Source: Mycobacterium sp. E796 (GTDB lineage: Bacteria > Actinomycetota > Actinomycetes > Mycobacteriales > Mycobacteriaceae). From it: 64,000 nucleotides of DNA. The position numbers were made by a program, and so were the translations under genes. The stretch is taken from assembly GCF_001672815.1 (NCBI RefSeq), contig NZ_LZKK01000295.1, positions 33,865 to 97,864 of the forward strand, written 5' to 3'. Positions 48,143-54,818 of the stretch are shown piece after piece. The notes below the pieces were generated by a model. The model saw only the letters and a list, made by a program, of their open reading frames with translations, was not told the DNA's origin and did no database searches. The stretch's first letter is position 1; every line of letters starts with the position of its first letter.

Positions 48143-48452
48143 TCGCGGCGCGTCGGGGCCGTTGCAACCGATTGCGTAGCGGCTTTCGGTATCGACCAAA
48201 TCTCTGGTTGCCTTGTACCGCAACGTGTTTGAGCTGACCCGGCGCGGTTCAGAAAATCGGGTATTTACCGCGGAATCGCCGTGATTTATCATGAACGGAA
48301 TGGTTAACAAAAGATGAACAAACGATGAACGGATTAATGGTATAGCAGCGTTGGCACGTGCACCGTGAAACCGGAGGGGCGGCGCACATGCGTGGTGTAC
48401 ATGGCAATTCGCCCGTCACGCGACGGCCCTGACCAGATCGGAAATCCCTCCT
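48143..48452 (+). other. 310-base AT-richer intergenic region after the PKS
   Basis: No gene is supported. Composition is markedly AT-rich between about 48240 and 48350. ATGAAC recurs three times (48291, 48314, 48325), twice as ATGAACGGA, and TATTTA (48262) and TTAATGGTATAG (48334-48345) are possible promoter elements for the DUF732 gene. No strong terminator hairpin was recognised. Confidence 0.4.
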
Positions 48453-49244
48453 ATGTTCACCGGTACCACCGGCCGCTCCGGTGCCCTGATTACCGCCGTT
48501 GTGGTGCTAACCGGAGCTGCAATTGTGCGCGGCGGCGCGGCTATTGCCGACCCGAGCCAAGACGACCGGTTCCTGGCGCTGCTCGATCAACAAGGCATCC
48601 CCGCGCTCCGTGGCGTCCCGAGCCTCATCGAAACGGGCCACGACGTGTGCCGCACGCTCGACGCCGGCATGCCGGCCGCCGGCTTGGTGGACGCGATGGT
48701 CAACAATGCGGTTGGCATCGACCCGAGCGAGCGCGATTTCGACCTCGGCCGCCTCGCGCGCACCGAGGCGCGCTTCATCACTGCCGCGGTCGGGGCCTAC
48801 TGTCCGTACGATCGGGGCAAAATCGCTTCCCTCAGGACCAATCCCAGCGTGTGGGAAGGGTCCGCGCACCGCGTCACACGGCCGGCGGTCGACTTGCGGA
48901 GCGATCCGCGGGAGTCGCCCGCGGTGGCTCCGTCCGGAGAGATCGACGATCCCAATCCGCCGCAGCTTCCGGCACCACCGCCGACGGCCGCGCAGATCCA
49001 GACGCCACGGCAGCCGATAGCGGCGCCGTCCGCACCAAAGCACCCGCCGCCCCCTCCGCAAACCGCGAAGCCCCCGCCGCAGCAGCCGCCGTCGCCACCG
49101 CAGCAGATGGAGCCCGCCGGGGGTCCGCAGCCGGGAGGCGCCGGCGGGAGCGCCGGTGGCGGCAACGGCGGTGGTAGCCCGGGCGGAAATGCTGGTGGTG
49201 TCCCCGCGGATCCGTCACCGGGCTTTGTCCGGCTCGCACCGTGA
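48453..49244 (+). CDS. Secreted DUF732 protein with Pro-rich and Gly-rich tail
   Basis: 263 residues. A signal sequence (ALITAVVVLTGAAIVRGGAAIA) is followed by a DUF732 domain: DRFLALLDQQGIP, VCRTLDAG and AAVGAYCPYD with the conserved cysteine pair. The C-terminal half is low complexity, proline-rich (PAPPPTAAQIQTP, PPPPPQTAKPPPQQPPSPPQ) then glycine-rich (GGAGGSAGGGNGGGSPGG). DUF732 is a mycobacterial cell-wall/secreted domain of unknown function; the tail may span or bind the cell wall. It stands alone after the PKS. Confidence 0.78.
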   Translation: MFTGTTGRSGALITAVVVLTGAAIVRGGAAIADPSQDDRFLALLDQQGIPALRGVPSLIETGHDVCRTLDAGMPAAGLVDAMVNNAVGIDPSERDFDLGRLARTEARFITAAVGAYCPYDRGKIASLRTNPSVWEGSAHRVTRPAVDLRSDPRESPAVAPSGEIDDPNPPQLPAPPPTAAQIQTPRQPIAAPSAPKHPPPPPQTAKPPPQQPPSPPQQMEPAGGPQPGGAGGSAGGGNGGGSPGGNAGGVPADPSPGFVRLAP

Positions 49245-49500
49245 GGTTGCGCTGAGAGCGCACCCGGGGTGAAGTCGTAGAGCGAAGTGGGGTGCCGAAG
49301 CAGCGGAACGCCCGCGATGCCAACGGAAATAGAGTAGTGAACTACTCGTGGTGCTCCGCGGAGGTTGCGTGACAATTCAGAGACCGAAATTTAACGGTAA
49401 CGGGCACTGAGAGCGCAAGCACCTCGGCGATCAGTGCGATGGAAAACGCCATCCTGCAACACAATTACTAACTACAAGTTCTGCGTATTGGGGTAGAACC

Positions 49501-50097
49501 ATGGCATCGCATGCACAGGACTCCGGCAATCCTTTGTCGGTGGCCAAGATAACCGGGCTCTTCGCGGTCGGCGCGGCGATTATCGGCGCGATTCCGACCT
49601 CCATCAGCTTGCTCAGCCACGAAACGGTCAATGCTAAGACACCGCCGTCGACGACCGTCGGAGCACCGCCGACGACCACCACTTTGTCGAACGGGGCACC
49701 GGGTGCCGGAATTAGGGTCAGTCCGCTGATCAACGGGAAACTCACCGTGTCCGGCTCCGCCCAAGAAAGCGTCAGCGGCATGTATGTCCTGATAGGCCCA
49801 AAGCCGTCGGGTGGATACGACACCGGTTGCGGAAACGTCGTACACCAGCAGTGGGAAGCTGAAGTCGCCACCGACGCGTCGTGGCAGAAATACCCACTGC
49901 AGACCGTCCCTGCCTACGGTGCCTGCGAACGTGGAACGACCGCGAAGGGCTTCAAATTCACCCTCCAAGGGACCGATCCGACGACGTCGCCATCACCGGT
50001 TCCGGCGGACGTGCTGAAGTGCGCGGCGCAATTCGGCCCCAGCTGCTTCCACGATCCGAACTTTGGGCCGCCGTCCGTGTACCAACCGAATCAATGA
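49501..50097 (+). CDS. Membrane-anchored hypothetical protein
   Basis: 198 residues. A short polar N-terminus precedes one transmembrane segment (ITGLFAVGAAIIGAIPTSISLL), a Thr/Pro-rich stalk (AKTPPSTTVGAPPTTTT) and an extracytoplasmic domain, LINGKLTVSGSAQESVSGMYVLIGP, with cysteines at DTGCGN, GACERG, LKCAAQ and PSCFHD. The pattern V-x-G-x-A-x-x-V suggests a beta-sandwich. It is less GC-rich than its neighbours, which fits recent acquisition. No recognised family. Confidence 0.6.
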   Translation: MASHAQDSGNPLSVAKITGLFAVGAAIIGAIPTSISLLSHETVNAKTPPSTTVGAPPTTTTLSNGAPGAGIRVSPLINGKLTVSGSAQESVSGMYVLIGPKPSGGYDTGCGNVVHQQWEAEVATDASWQKYPLQTVPAYGACERGTTAKGFKFTLQGTDPTTSPSPVPADVLKCAAQFGPSCFHDPNFGPPSVYQPNQ

Positions 50098-50176
50098 CGA
50101 CCTGATTGTTATTGGTCGAATCGTGGTCGTAGGCGATCAATAATCGATCAGCTGTAGGTCGTGCGCGCCGGGTGCG

Positions 50177-50863
50177 TCAGAGGTGACTCGCCACGAAACT
50201 CGCTGCCTGACTGGGCATCCCGGACTGCTGATACGACAAGTGCTCCGGGGAAAAGATCTGGTCGTGCGAGGGCAGCGACAACCCGCCCCCAGAACACACC
50301 GGGTCGCCGGGCGCGCACAAGTCGATGGCCTTGGCCCCGTACCAGGGGCTGGCCTCGTTCATGGGCCCTACAACCCTGTCGGCCATATTCCCGAACACGG
50401 CGACGGCGGCCACGTGGGCTGCCTCGTCGGCCGACAGCGTGTCGGCGTTGAAGCCCGCGATCGAGGCTCGGGCGATGGTGGTCAGATCTATCACCATCGC
50501 GCCTTGCGAATACCCGCCGAGCACCAGCTTGGTGTTGGGACAGTTCGCGACCATTGATTGAACGTGGGCGTGTGCGTCGACGGCGCCGGCGGATGCGGAC
50601 GGGGGCCAATCCTCGGTGGCCGGGTAGTTGACGGCATACACCCCAAGGGATCGACCGCCGACCTGCGAACGTAGCGAGTCGATAAAAGCCTGCCCGACGC
50701 CGCCGACGCCTGACGGCTCATTGGTGCCGCGGGCGAACGTCACCTCGACGTCGGGGCAGGGAGCGGCCGAGGCGGGGGGAGCGAGGATCGGTGCGCAAAG
50801 GATCGCCGCCCCGCTTGTGACCACCGCGGAAAAAAGCAAACGTGCCAGTTGGCGTGCGCTCAC
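50177..50863 (-). CDS. Cutinase-family secreted serine esterase
   Basis: 228 residues from GTG 50863, giving a clean signal peptide (LLFSAVVTSGAAILCAPILAPPASA). An alpha/beta-hydrolase of the cutinase/Culp family that cleaves lipid esters outside the cell. The nucleophile is in GGYSQGAM (S119), the acid in CAPGDPVC (D187, between the conserved disulfide cysteines) and the base in LPSHDQIF (H200). The opening PCPDVEVTFARGTNEP is diagnostic. All active-site residues are intact. It is the downstream member of a minus-strand pair with hsp20, 96 bases apart. Confidence 0.93.
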   Translation of the reverse strand: MSARQLARLLFSAVVTSGAAILCAPILAPPASAAPCPDVEVTFARGTNEPSGVGGVGQAFIDSLRSQVGGRSLGVYAVNYPATEDWPPSASAGAVDAHAHVQSMVANCPNTKLVLGGYSQGAMVIDLTTIARASIAGFNADTLSADEAAHVAAVAVFGNMADRVVGPMNEASPWYGAKAIDLCAPGDPVCSGGGLSLPSHDQIFSPEHLSYQQSGMPSQAASFVASHL

Positions 50864-50959
50864 GATTCCAATGCTGACATATCGGGATCGAAGCGTTCCG
50901 CCCGCATCGCACCACCGGATTGCACGGCCGGGAACTCGCTGGCCGCCGGGCCGGCGCAA

Positions 50960-51391
50960 TTACTCCCGAGTTTCGACCTCGATGCGTTTGGCCGCCGGCG
51001 TGCCGTTGGGCACCGGCACCGAGATCGCGAGGATGCCCTTTTCGTAGGTGGCATGGACGTCATCGACGTCGGCTCCGGCAGGCAGCGGAACGGAGCGCGC
51101 GAAGGCCCCATAGCTGAATTCGGACCGACCGTGGGATTCGACGGCCTGGCTGCGCACGGCCTTGATGGTGAGCATCCCGTCGTGCACGGTGATGTCGATG
51201 TCCTTCGCGGGGTCGACCCCGGGAATCTCGGCGCGAACCTCGTAGCGGCCGTCGTTCATCTCGTCCTCGACGCGCAGCAGGTTGCGGTCGAAGAGCGGGC
51301 GCAGGCCCGACAACAGGGGAGTGCCGCTGAAGAGCTCGGTGAGGTCGGGCATCAGGGTTCTGGGTTGACGCTGGACCGGCAGAGTTGCCAT
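50960..51391 (-). CDS. Hsp20/alpha-crystallin chaperone, HspX-like
   Basis: 143 residues with strong pattern similarity to HspX/Acr: MATLPVQRQPR, LEDEMNDGRYEVRAEIPGVDP-like core (VRAEIPGVDPAKDIDI), GRSEFSYGAF and YEKGILAISVPV. It is an ATP-independent holdase; the I-x-V-type C-terminal tail is weak (IEVETRE). GGAGA precedes ATG 51391. In M. tuberculosis hspX is controlled by DosR; no clear DosR box is visible upstream here, only the palindrome TTCGATCGAA (51425-51434). It may be a paralogue under other control. Confidence 0.88.
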   Translation of the reverse strand: MATLPVQRQPRTLMPDLTELFSGTPLLSGLRPLFDRNLLRVEDEMNDGRYEVRAEIPGVDPAKDIDITVHDGMLTIKAVRSQAVESHGRSEFSYGAFARSVPLPAGADVDDVHATYEKGILAISVPVPNGTPAAKRIEVETRE

Positions 51392-51424
51392 GGATTCTCC
51401 TGAAATCGTTGCATCTCTTTCGAT

Positions 51425-51434
51425 TTCGATCGAA
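51425..51434. promoter_or_regulatory. Short palindrome upstream of hsp20
   Basis: TTCGATCGAA is a perfect 10-base inverted repeat 34 bases upstream of the hsp20 ATG, within the longer TTTCGATTTCGATCGAA. It could be an operator, but a 10-base palindrome may occur by chance. Confidence 0.3.
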
Positions 51435-51567
51435 CCACTGTGCGGCCGCCGGTGCTAGACGGGGCCCGCCGAAGTTGCCGAGAGGTTCATTGCGCGTTCA
51501 ACCGGTCGGCCCCGGACGCCGGCCAAGGTGCACAACGGGTTTCGTTTCGGTGGAATGGAACCCATCC

Positions 51568-51870
51568 CTAGCCGGGACGGAGCGGCCGTTTGAGCGTGCA
51601 GACCATGCTCCATTCGAAATACAGCTCGCCGTCCTTGTCGTAGCCCTTGAAGTGGTGGGCGACCTGAGTGCGTTGCACCGAGGAGTTCACGATTTCCCAG
51701 CCCTGTTCCCCGTAGGCCTTCGACAGTTCGGCGACCTCCTCGACGACAGCTTGCAGGGACTCATTCGTGCGGTAGATGAAGTTGCTCTCCCACCGCTGCG
51801 GGTACCACTGGCCGTCGGATGCCAGCCACCACCCAGGCCCGGGCGAAGGGGTGCTGGTAGGAGCGCTCAT
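51568..51870 (-). CDS. Small tryptophan-rich hypothetical protein (paralogue of 15884-16174)
   Basis: 100 residues, co-linear with the protein at 15884: PSPGPGWWLASDGQWYPQRWE, GEQGWEIVNSSVQRTQVAHHF and YFEWSMVCTLKRPLRPG. About 70% of positions agree by eye, the differences being conservative. It has a slightly longer N-terminus. Both are single-gene units. The conserved pairing of a W-rich N-terminus with a DUF4177-like core suggests a real, mycobacteria-specific small family of unknown function. Confidence 0.75.
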   Translation of the reverse strand: MSAPTSTPSPGPGWWLASDGQWYPQRWESNFIYRTNESLQAVVEEVAELSKAYGEQGWEIVNSSVQRTQVAHHFKGYDKDGELYFEWSMVCTLKRPLRPG

Positions 51871-52058
51871 GCCCGGCGATCTTAGGGCGCCGCGCGCCCG
51901 CCAAAGCGATCTCCTAGTTAATTCTGAGGTAACTCCGTCGATGTCCCCGCCGGCGATCTCTACGAATATCCGGCATTCCCGCGGCCCGTTGGTTTGGGTT
52001 CATCGCCCACAAATGATCCGCCATTTCGCCGCTGAACCGACGCGTGGTCTTCGTGCGT

Positions 52059-52346
52059 TCAGCCGACCTGCTTCAGTGTGTAGTGAGCATTCGTGCGCCT
52101 GGGGTCGTCCGCGAGCCTCTTCACCTCTTGGCGGATCGGATCCACGGCGCCGCCGAATACGCCGGGGCAGCCGTCGGGGCATCGGACTTCCCACCAGGAG
52201 TCGGACTGATACGGGGGCCACGCCCCGAGTTGACCGCCTCTGGGCTGATAGCCGATCTGGGCCCCGAACTTTCTGAGGTTGCCGACGTGGTGTTGTGCCG
52301 GGCAGAAGAGCGATACGTCGATGCCGAGGTTGTCTGGTTCGTTCAT
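52059..52346 (-). CDS. Small hypothetical protein
   Basis: 95 residues from ATG 52346 (ATG 52355 is also possible). Sequence features: NEPDNLGIDVSLFCPAQHH, then SWWEVRCPDGCPGVFGG, and a basic helical end (IRQEVKRLADDPRRTNAHY). The cysteine spacing (C, then CPDGC) with nearby histidines suggests a metal site. The residue mix looks like a genuine soluble protein, and the overlapping forward frame is less plausible. It is divergent from the gene at 52507 across the tandem operators. Confidence 0.5.
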   Translation of the reverse strand: MNEPDNLGIDVSLFCPAQHHVGNLRKFGAQIGYQPRGGQLGAWPPYQSDSWWEVRCPDGCPGVFGGAVDPIRQEVKRLADDPRRTNAHYTLKQVG

Positions 52347-52458
52347 GGCCGCCATTCTCGTCTGTCCTCGCGTCACCGATCGCGGCTTTGGCGCGCCCCG
52401 CAAGCATCTTGTCGATAGCGGCCGTCGTGTCGAGGCATCGCGAGGCTCTTGTCTAAGA

Positions 52459-52495
52459 TACATACAGTATGTAGCTTAATACATACCGTATGTAT
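52459..52495. promoter_or_regulatory. Tandem palindromic operators (ATACATAC-N-GTATGTAT)
   Basis: Two perfect palindromes with one-base centres: TACATAC-A-GTATGTA (52459-52473) and ATACATAC-C-GTATGTAT (52479-52495). The centres are 21 bases apart, two helical turns, so dimers would bind the same face. They lie just upstream of the isomerase-family gene. A degenerate third copy sits upstream of the nearby tetR. Confidence 0.8.
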
Positions 52496-52506
52496 CTAAC
52501 GAATGG

Positions 52507-53262
52507 ATGGATCCCGTGAACAGCACGCTCAGGGCTATCGAAGAAGATCGCAAAGTCATGTTGGCGTTGTGCCCCCAGATTCCGAAAGCGTTGTGGGCTA
52601 AGGAAAGTGGATGCCCGGGCTGGTCGGTGCAGGACTTGGTGTCCCACATGGCATGCAGCTATTGGCTGGCCGTCGACCCGACCAATCTGCCCGATCCGGG
52701 TGGTCTGCCCGCCGAACGCGCGGCGGACCTCTATGTCGAATCGCGTCGCTCGATGACCCCCGAAGAAGTTGTGGCCGATTATGAGCAGGTCAGCCTGAGG
52801 GGGCTTGAGACGCTGGCTGCCGTCGCGGATCAGGACTTCGAAGTCCCACTGGGTGACGTCGGCACCTATCCCGCTTCGATGGTGCCGGCCGCTTTCGCCT
52901 TCGAGGCGTTCATCCATATCCGTTACGACCTCTTCTCGCCCGATGGGCCATTGGTTGGGGAACCTCCGCCTGCCGACGAGTTACGGCTTGCCCCGACGCT
53001 CGACTGGATCGAGGCGTCGTTGCCGCAACAGAATGCGGGCCTTCTTGACGCGATAGGGAATGCCGTGGAGGTTCGCCTCGACGGCATGTGCCCGCGAACG
53101 CTGAGAATTGGCGACGGCACAGCTGTCGCCGCCCACATCGCATCCGATTCCTTGGCATTCGTGCGGTGGGTGACTCAGCGCGGCACATGGGAGGATCTGG
53201 GGGTGCGGGCCGAAGGGGATCCGTCGACGCTCGAAACAATCCGCAAGCTCAGGGTCTTTTGA
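52507..53262 (+). CDS. Mycothiol-dependent maleylpyruvate isomerase-family (DinB-like) protein
   Basis: 251 residues. The N-terminal DinB-like metal-binding helix bundle is marked by SGCPGWSVQDLVSHM (first His ligand) and AFEAFIHIRYDL (second His region), as in TIGR03083/MDMPI_N proteins. A C-terminal SCP2-like half has LDGMCPRTLRIGDGTAVAAHIASDS. Characterised relatives use mycothiol in isomerisation or thiol-transfer detoxification. It is directly downstream of the tandem operators and followed 70 bases later by tetR, forming a probable self-regulated pair. Confidence 0.85.
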   Translation: MDPVNSTLRAIEEDRKVMLALCPQIPKALWAKESGCPGWSVQDLVSHMACSYWLAVDPTNLPDPGGLPAERAADLYVESRRSMTPEEVVADYEQVSLRGLETLAAVADQDFEVPLGDVGTYPASMVPAAFAFEAFIHIRYDLFSPDGPLVGEPPPADELRLAPTLDWIEASLPQQNAGLLDAIGNAVEVRLDGMCPRTLRIGDGTAVAAHIASDSLAFVRWVTQRGTWEDLGVRAEGDPSTLETIRKLRVF

Positions 53263-53300
53263 CCGGCGGCGCGTCCGTCGCTAGATGCCGTCTGCATCGG

Positions 53301-53317
53301 ACGCATGCGGTATGTAT
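53301..53317. promoter_or_regulatory. Degenerate third copy of the ATACATAC operator upstream of tetR
   Basis: ACGCATGC-G-GTATGTAT keeps the right half-site exactly and 5 of 8 bases on the left, 15 bases before the tetR ATG 53333. It suggests autoregulation with lower affinity than the tandem sites at 52459-52495. Confidence 0.5.
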
Positions 53318-53332
53318 GAAACCGTGGGTCCG

Positions 53333-53977
53333 ATGCAGGAAAAGCGTCGCACGCAGGCCGAACGCGCAGCCGACACCCGCGACGCGCTAATTGCCGCCGC
53401 CCGGCCCTTGTTCGCCTCACCGGGCTTCGCCGACGTCTCAATGGAAGCGATCGTCCGCGACGCCGGTGTGACCCGCGGTGCCCTCTACCACCATTTCGCC
53501 GACAAGACGGAATTGTTCGCCGCGGTCTTCGAGAAAGTCGAGGGCGAAATGGCCGCACGGATGGGCGAGACCATCGCCGCCTCAGGCGAGACTGACCCCC
53601 TCGAAATCATGCGCCTGGGCTCGGCCTTCTGGCTGGACGCGTGCGCTGCCCCCGAGGTCCGGCGCATTGTCCTGATGGATGCCCCTGCGGTGCTGGGGTG
53701 GGAACGCTGGAGCGAGATCGGGCAGCGTTACAACATCGGACTGGTGAAGGCTCTGATCACTGAGGCCATCGAGTCCAAAAGCATCCCGCCGCAGCCGGTC
53801 GAGGCAACGGCACTGACCATGCTGGGAGCACTGCGAGAGGCAACTCTCTACATCGCGCGCGCAGACGATCAGCGACAAGCGCGAGACGACGCCGGGGCGG
53901 TGATCGACCGGCTGGTCGATTCCCTACGCGCTGTTCCACCACGCAAGCGACGCGGTCAGCCCGCGGCGAGATCGTGA
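53333..53977 (+). CDS. TetR-family regulator of the isomerase-family gene
   Basis: 214 residues from ATG 53333. In-frame alternatives at 53312 and 53324 would lie in or just after the operator. The N-terminal QAERAADTRDALIAAARPLF leads to the helix-turn-helix MEAIVRDAGVTRGALYHHFADK, a classical TetR motif. The C-terminal ligand domain contains VLMDAPAVLGWERW, typical of the AcrR/YcdC-like group. The operator copies at 52459-52495 and 53301-53317 point to self-regulation and control of the 52507 gene. Confidence 0.9.
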   Translation: MQEKRRTQAERAADTRDALIAAARPLFASPGFADVSMEAIVRDAGVTRGALYHHFADKTELFAAVFEKVEGEMAARMGETIAASGETDPLEIMRLGSAFWLDACAAPEVRRIVLMDAPAVLGWERWSEIGQRYNIGLVKALITEAIESKSIPPQPVEATALTMLGALREATLYIARADDQRQARDDAGAVIDRLVDSLRAVPPRKRRGQPAARS

Positions 53978-54132
53978 CAGCTTCACTCACGCAGTTGACG
54001 GGCGGCGGGCGCGATTCGCGCCCCAGGGGTTAGAAGCGGTCGCCACCTCGGCGCTCATTGAACGGCGGGATCGAGAATTCTGTGCTGCCGTGGCGTGACG
54101 ACGATCACGCCTGCGGGAAAATATCGCCTTAG

Positions 54133-54180
54133 TTAGTCACTTGACTACACCTTGTAGCTGTGGTGTAGTCAAATGACTAA
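54133..54180. promoter_or_regulatory. Large inverted repeat containing two TAGTCA-NN-TGACTA operators
   Basis: Two 19-base arms (54133-54151 and 54162-54180, 18 of 19 complementary) surround a 10-base spacer. Each arm itself contains a perfect palindrome: TAGTCACTTGACTA (54134-54147) and TAGTCAAATGACTA (54166-54179), centres 32 bases apart. This is typical of a dimeric repressor binding twice. It lies 43 bases before the gene at 54223. No regulator gene lies immediately beside it, the closest being the TetR at 53333, whose own sites differ. Confidence 0.75.
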
Positions 54181-54222
54181 GCGGGCCGGAGTTGGCGCCC
54201 ATTGACCCAAGGAGAACCGACC

Positions 54223-54531
54223 ATGACCACAGCCCGATCGCGGGACATCGCAGCCCCCAATGGGGCCACGTGCGTCGACGAATGGGAGAGCTTCGGGGCG
54301 TCCTTTCGGGTGTTCGACGGCCCGGAGTGGAGGATCAAGCACGTCACCGACCACGGCCGATGCACCAAAATCGAGGACATCGTGGTATCGGTCATCGGGC
54401 GGCAGTACGTGGATGGGCGCGCTGAGCGCAAGATCATCATCGACGGCGCTCACACCCCGGTCATCACGTCGACCGAAGCGCGGAAGCTGGGCAGCGCGTT
54501 GATCGCCGCCGCAGACGCCGCCGACGAGTGA
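54223..54531 (+). CDS. Small hypothetical protein downstream of the TAGTCA operators
   Basis: 102 residues from ATG 54223, with AAGGAG nine bases upstream. The sequence FRVFDGPEWRIKHVTDHGR, then ISV-like strands (IEDIVVSVIGRQYVDGR, RKIIIDGAHTPVITSTEAR) and a helical end (KLGSALIAAADAADE) suggests a compact alpha/beta protein without membrane segments. The end resembles the (D/S)xxEAxxLAxAL pattern of mycobacterial proteins annotated as conserved hypothetical. Strong operators upstream imply inducible expression. No function assigned. Confidence 0.7.
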   Translation: MTTARSRDIAAPNGATCVDEWESFGASFRVFDGPEWRIKHVTDHGRCTKIEDIVVSVIGRQYVDGRAERKIIIDGAHTPVITSTEARKLGSALIAAADAADE

Positions 54532-54552
54532 CTTGCGGGCCGCAAAAAGCCA

Positions 54553-54594
54553 GTGCCAGTGCCCCTGTGCCAGTGCCGCTGTGCCAGTGCCCCC
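54553..54594. repeat. Three 14-bp tandem repeats running into the tRNA-Arg 3' end
   Basis: Units at 54553-54566, 54567-54580 and 54581-54594 share GTGCCAGTGCC followed by CCT, GCT or CCC. The third unit overlaps the discriminator and acceptor-stem bases of tRNA-Arg (54588-54594), so the array looks like repeated copies growing outward from the tRNA end. Confidence 0.8.
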
Positions 54595-54661
54595 GGCACG
54601 ACTCGAACGTGCGACCTAGGGATTAGAAGGCCCTTGCTCTATCCACCTGAGCTACGGAGGC
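54588..54661 (-). tRNA. tRNA-Arg (anticodon TCT)
   Basis: On the minus strand the acceptor GCCTCCG pairs with CGGGGGC (one G-T pair), followed by TAGCTCAG, an anticodon loop CTTCTAA with anticodon TCT, and a T arm ending GTTCGAGTCGTGC. The discriminator is A, and CCA is not encoded. It lies beside lipQ at the edge of the accessory region. Confidence 0.93.
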
Positions 54662-54818
54662 AATGTGCAGGTCAGTCTATCGAACGCGACACGCCGCAGA
54701 CTGGCTGAACGCGACGCGCCCGAAAAGTCTTCCGCCGCCGCACTTATCGGTTATGGTGTGAGGCCTCGACACACGCACAACACCGGCTGATCATCAGCCG
54801 TTAACCGCAACGAGGCGT

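Noticed and set aside
48365..49177. Forward frame in another phase over the DUF732 gene
   Set aside because: It is Arg/Pro-rich and lacks the signal peptide and DUF732 cysteines that the chosen frame has.
51392..51500. Possible DosR box upstream of the HspX-like gene
   Set aside because: GGCGGGCCCCGTC on the minus strand matches the DosR consensus too poorly to call.
52044..52418. Forward frame overlapping the small gene at 52059-52346
   Set aside because: The minus-strand product has a more protein-like composition with paired cysteines; the forward one has none.
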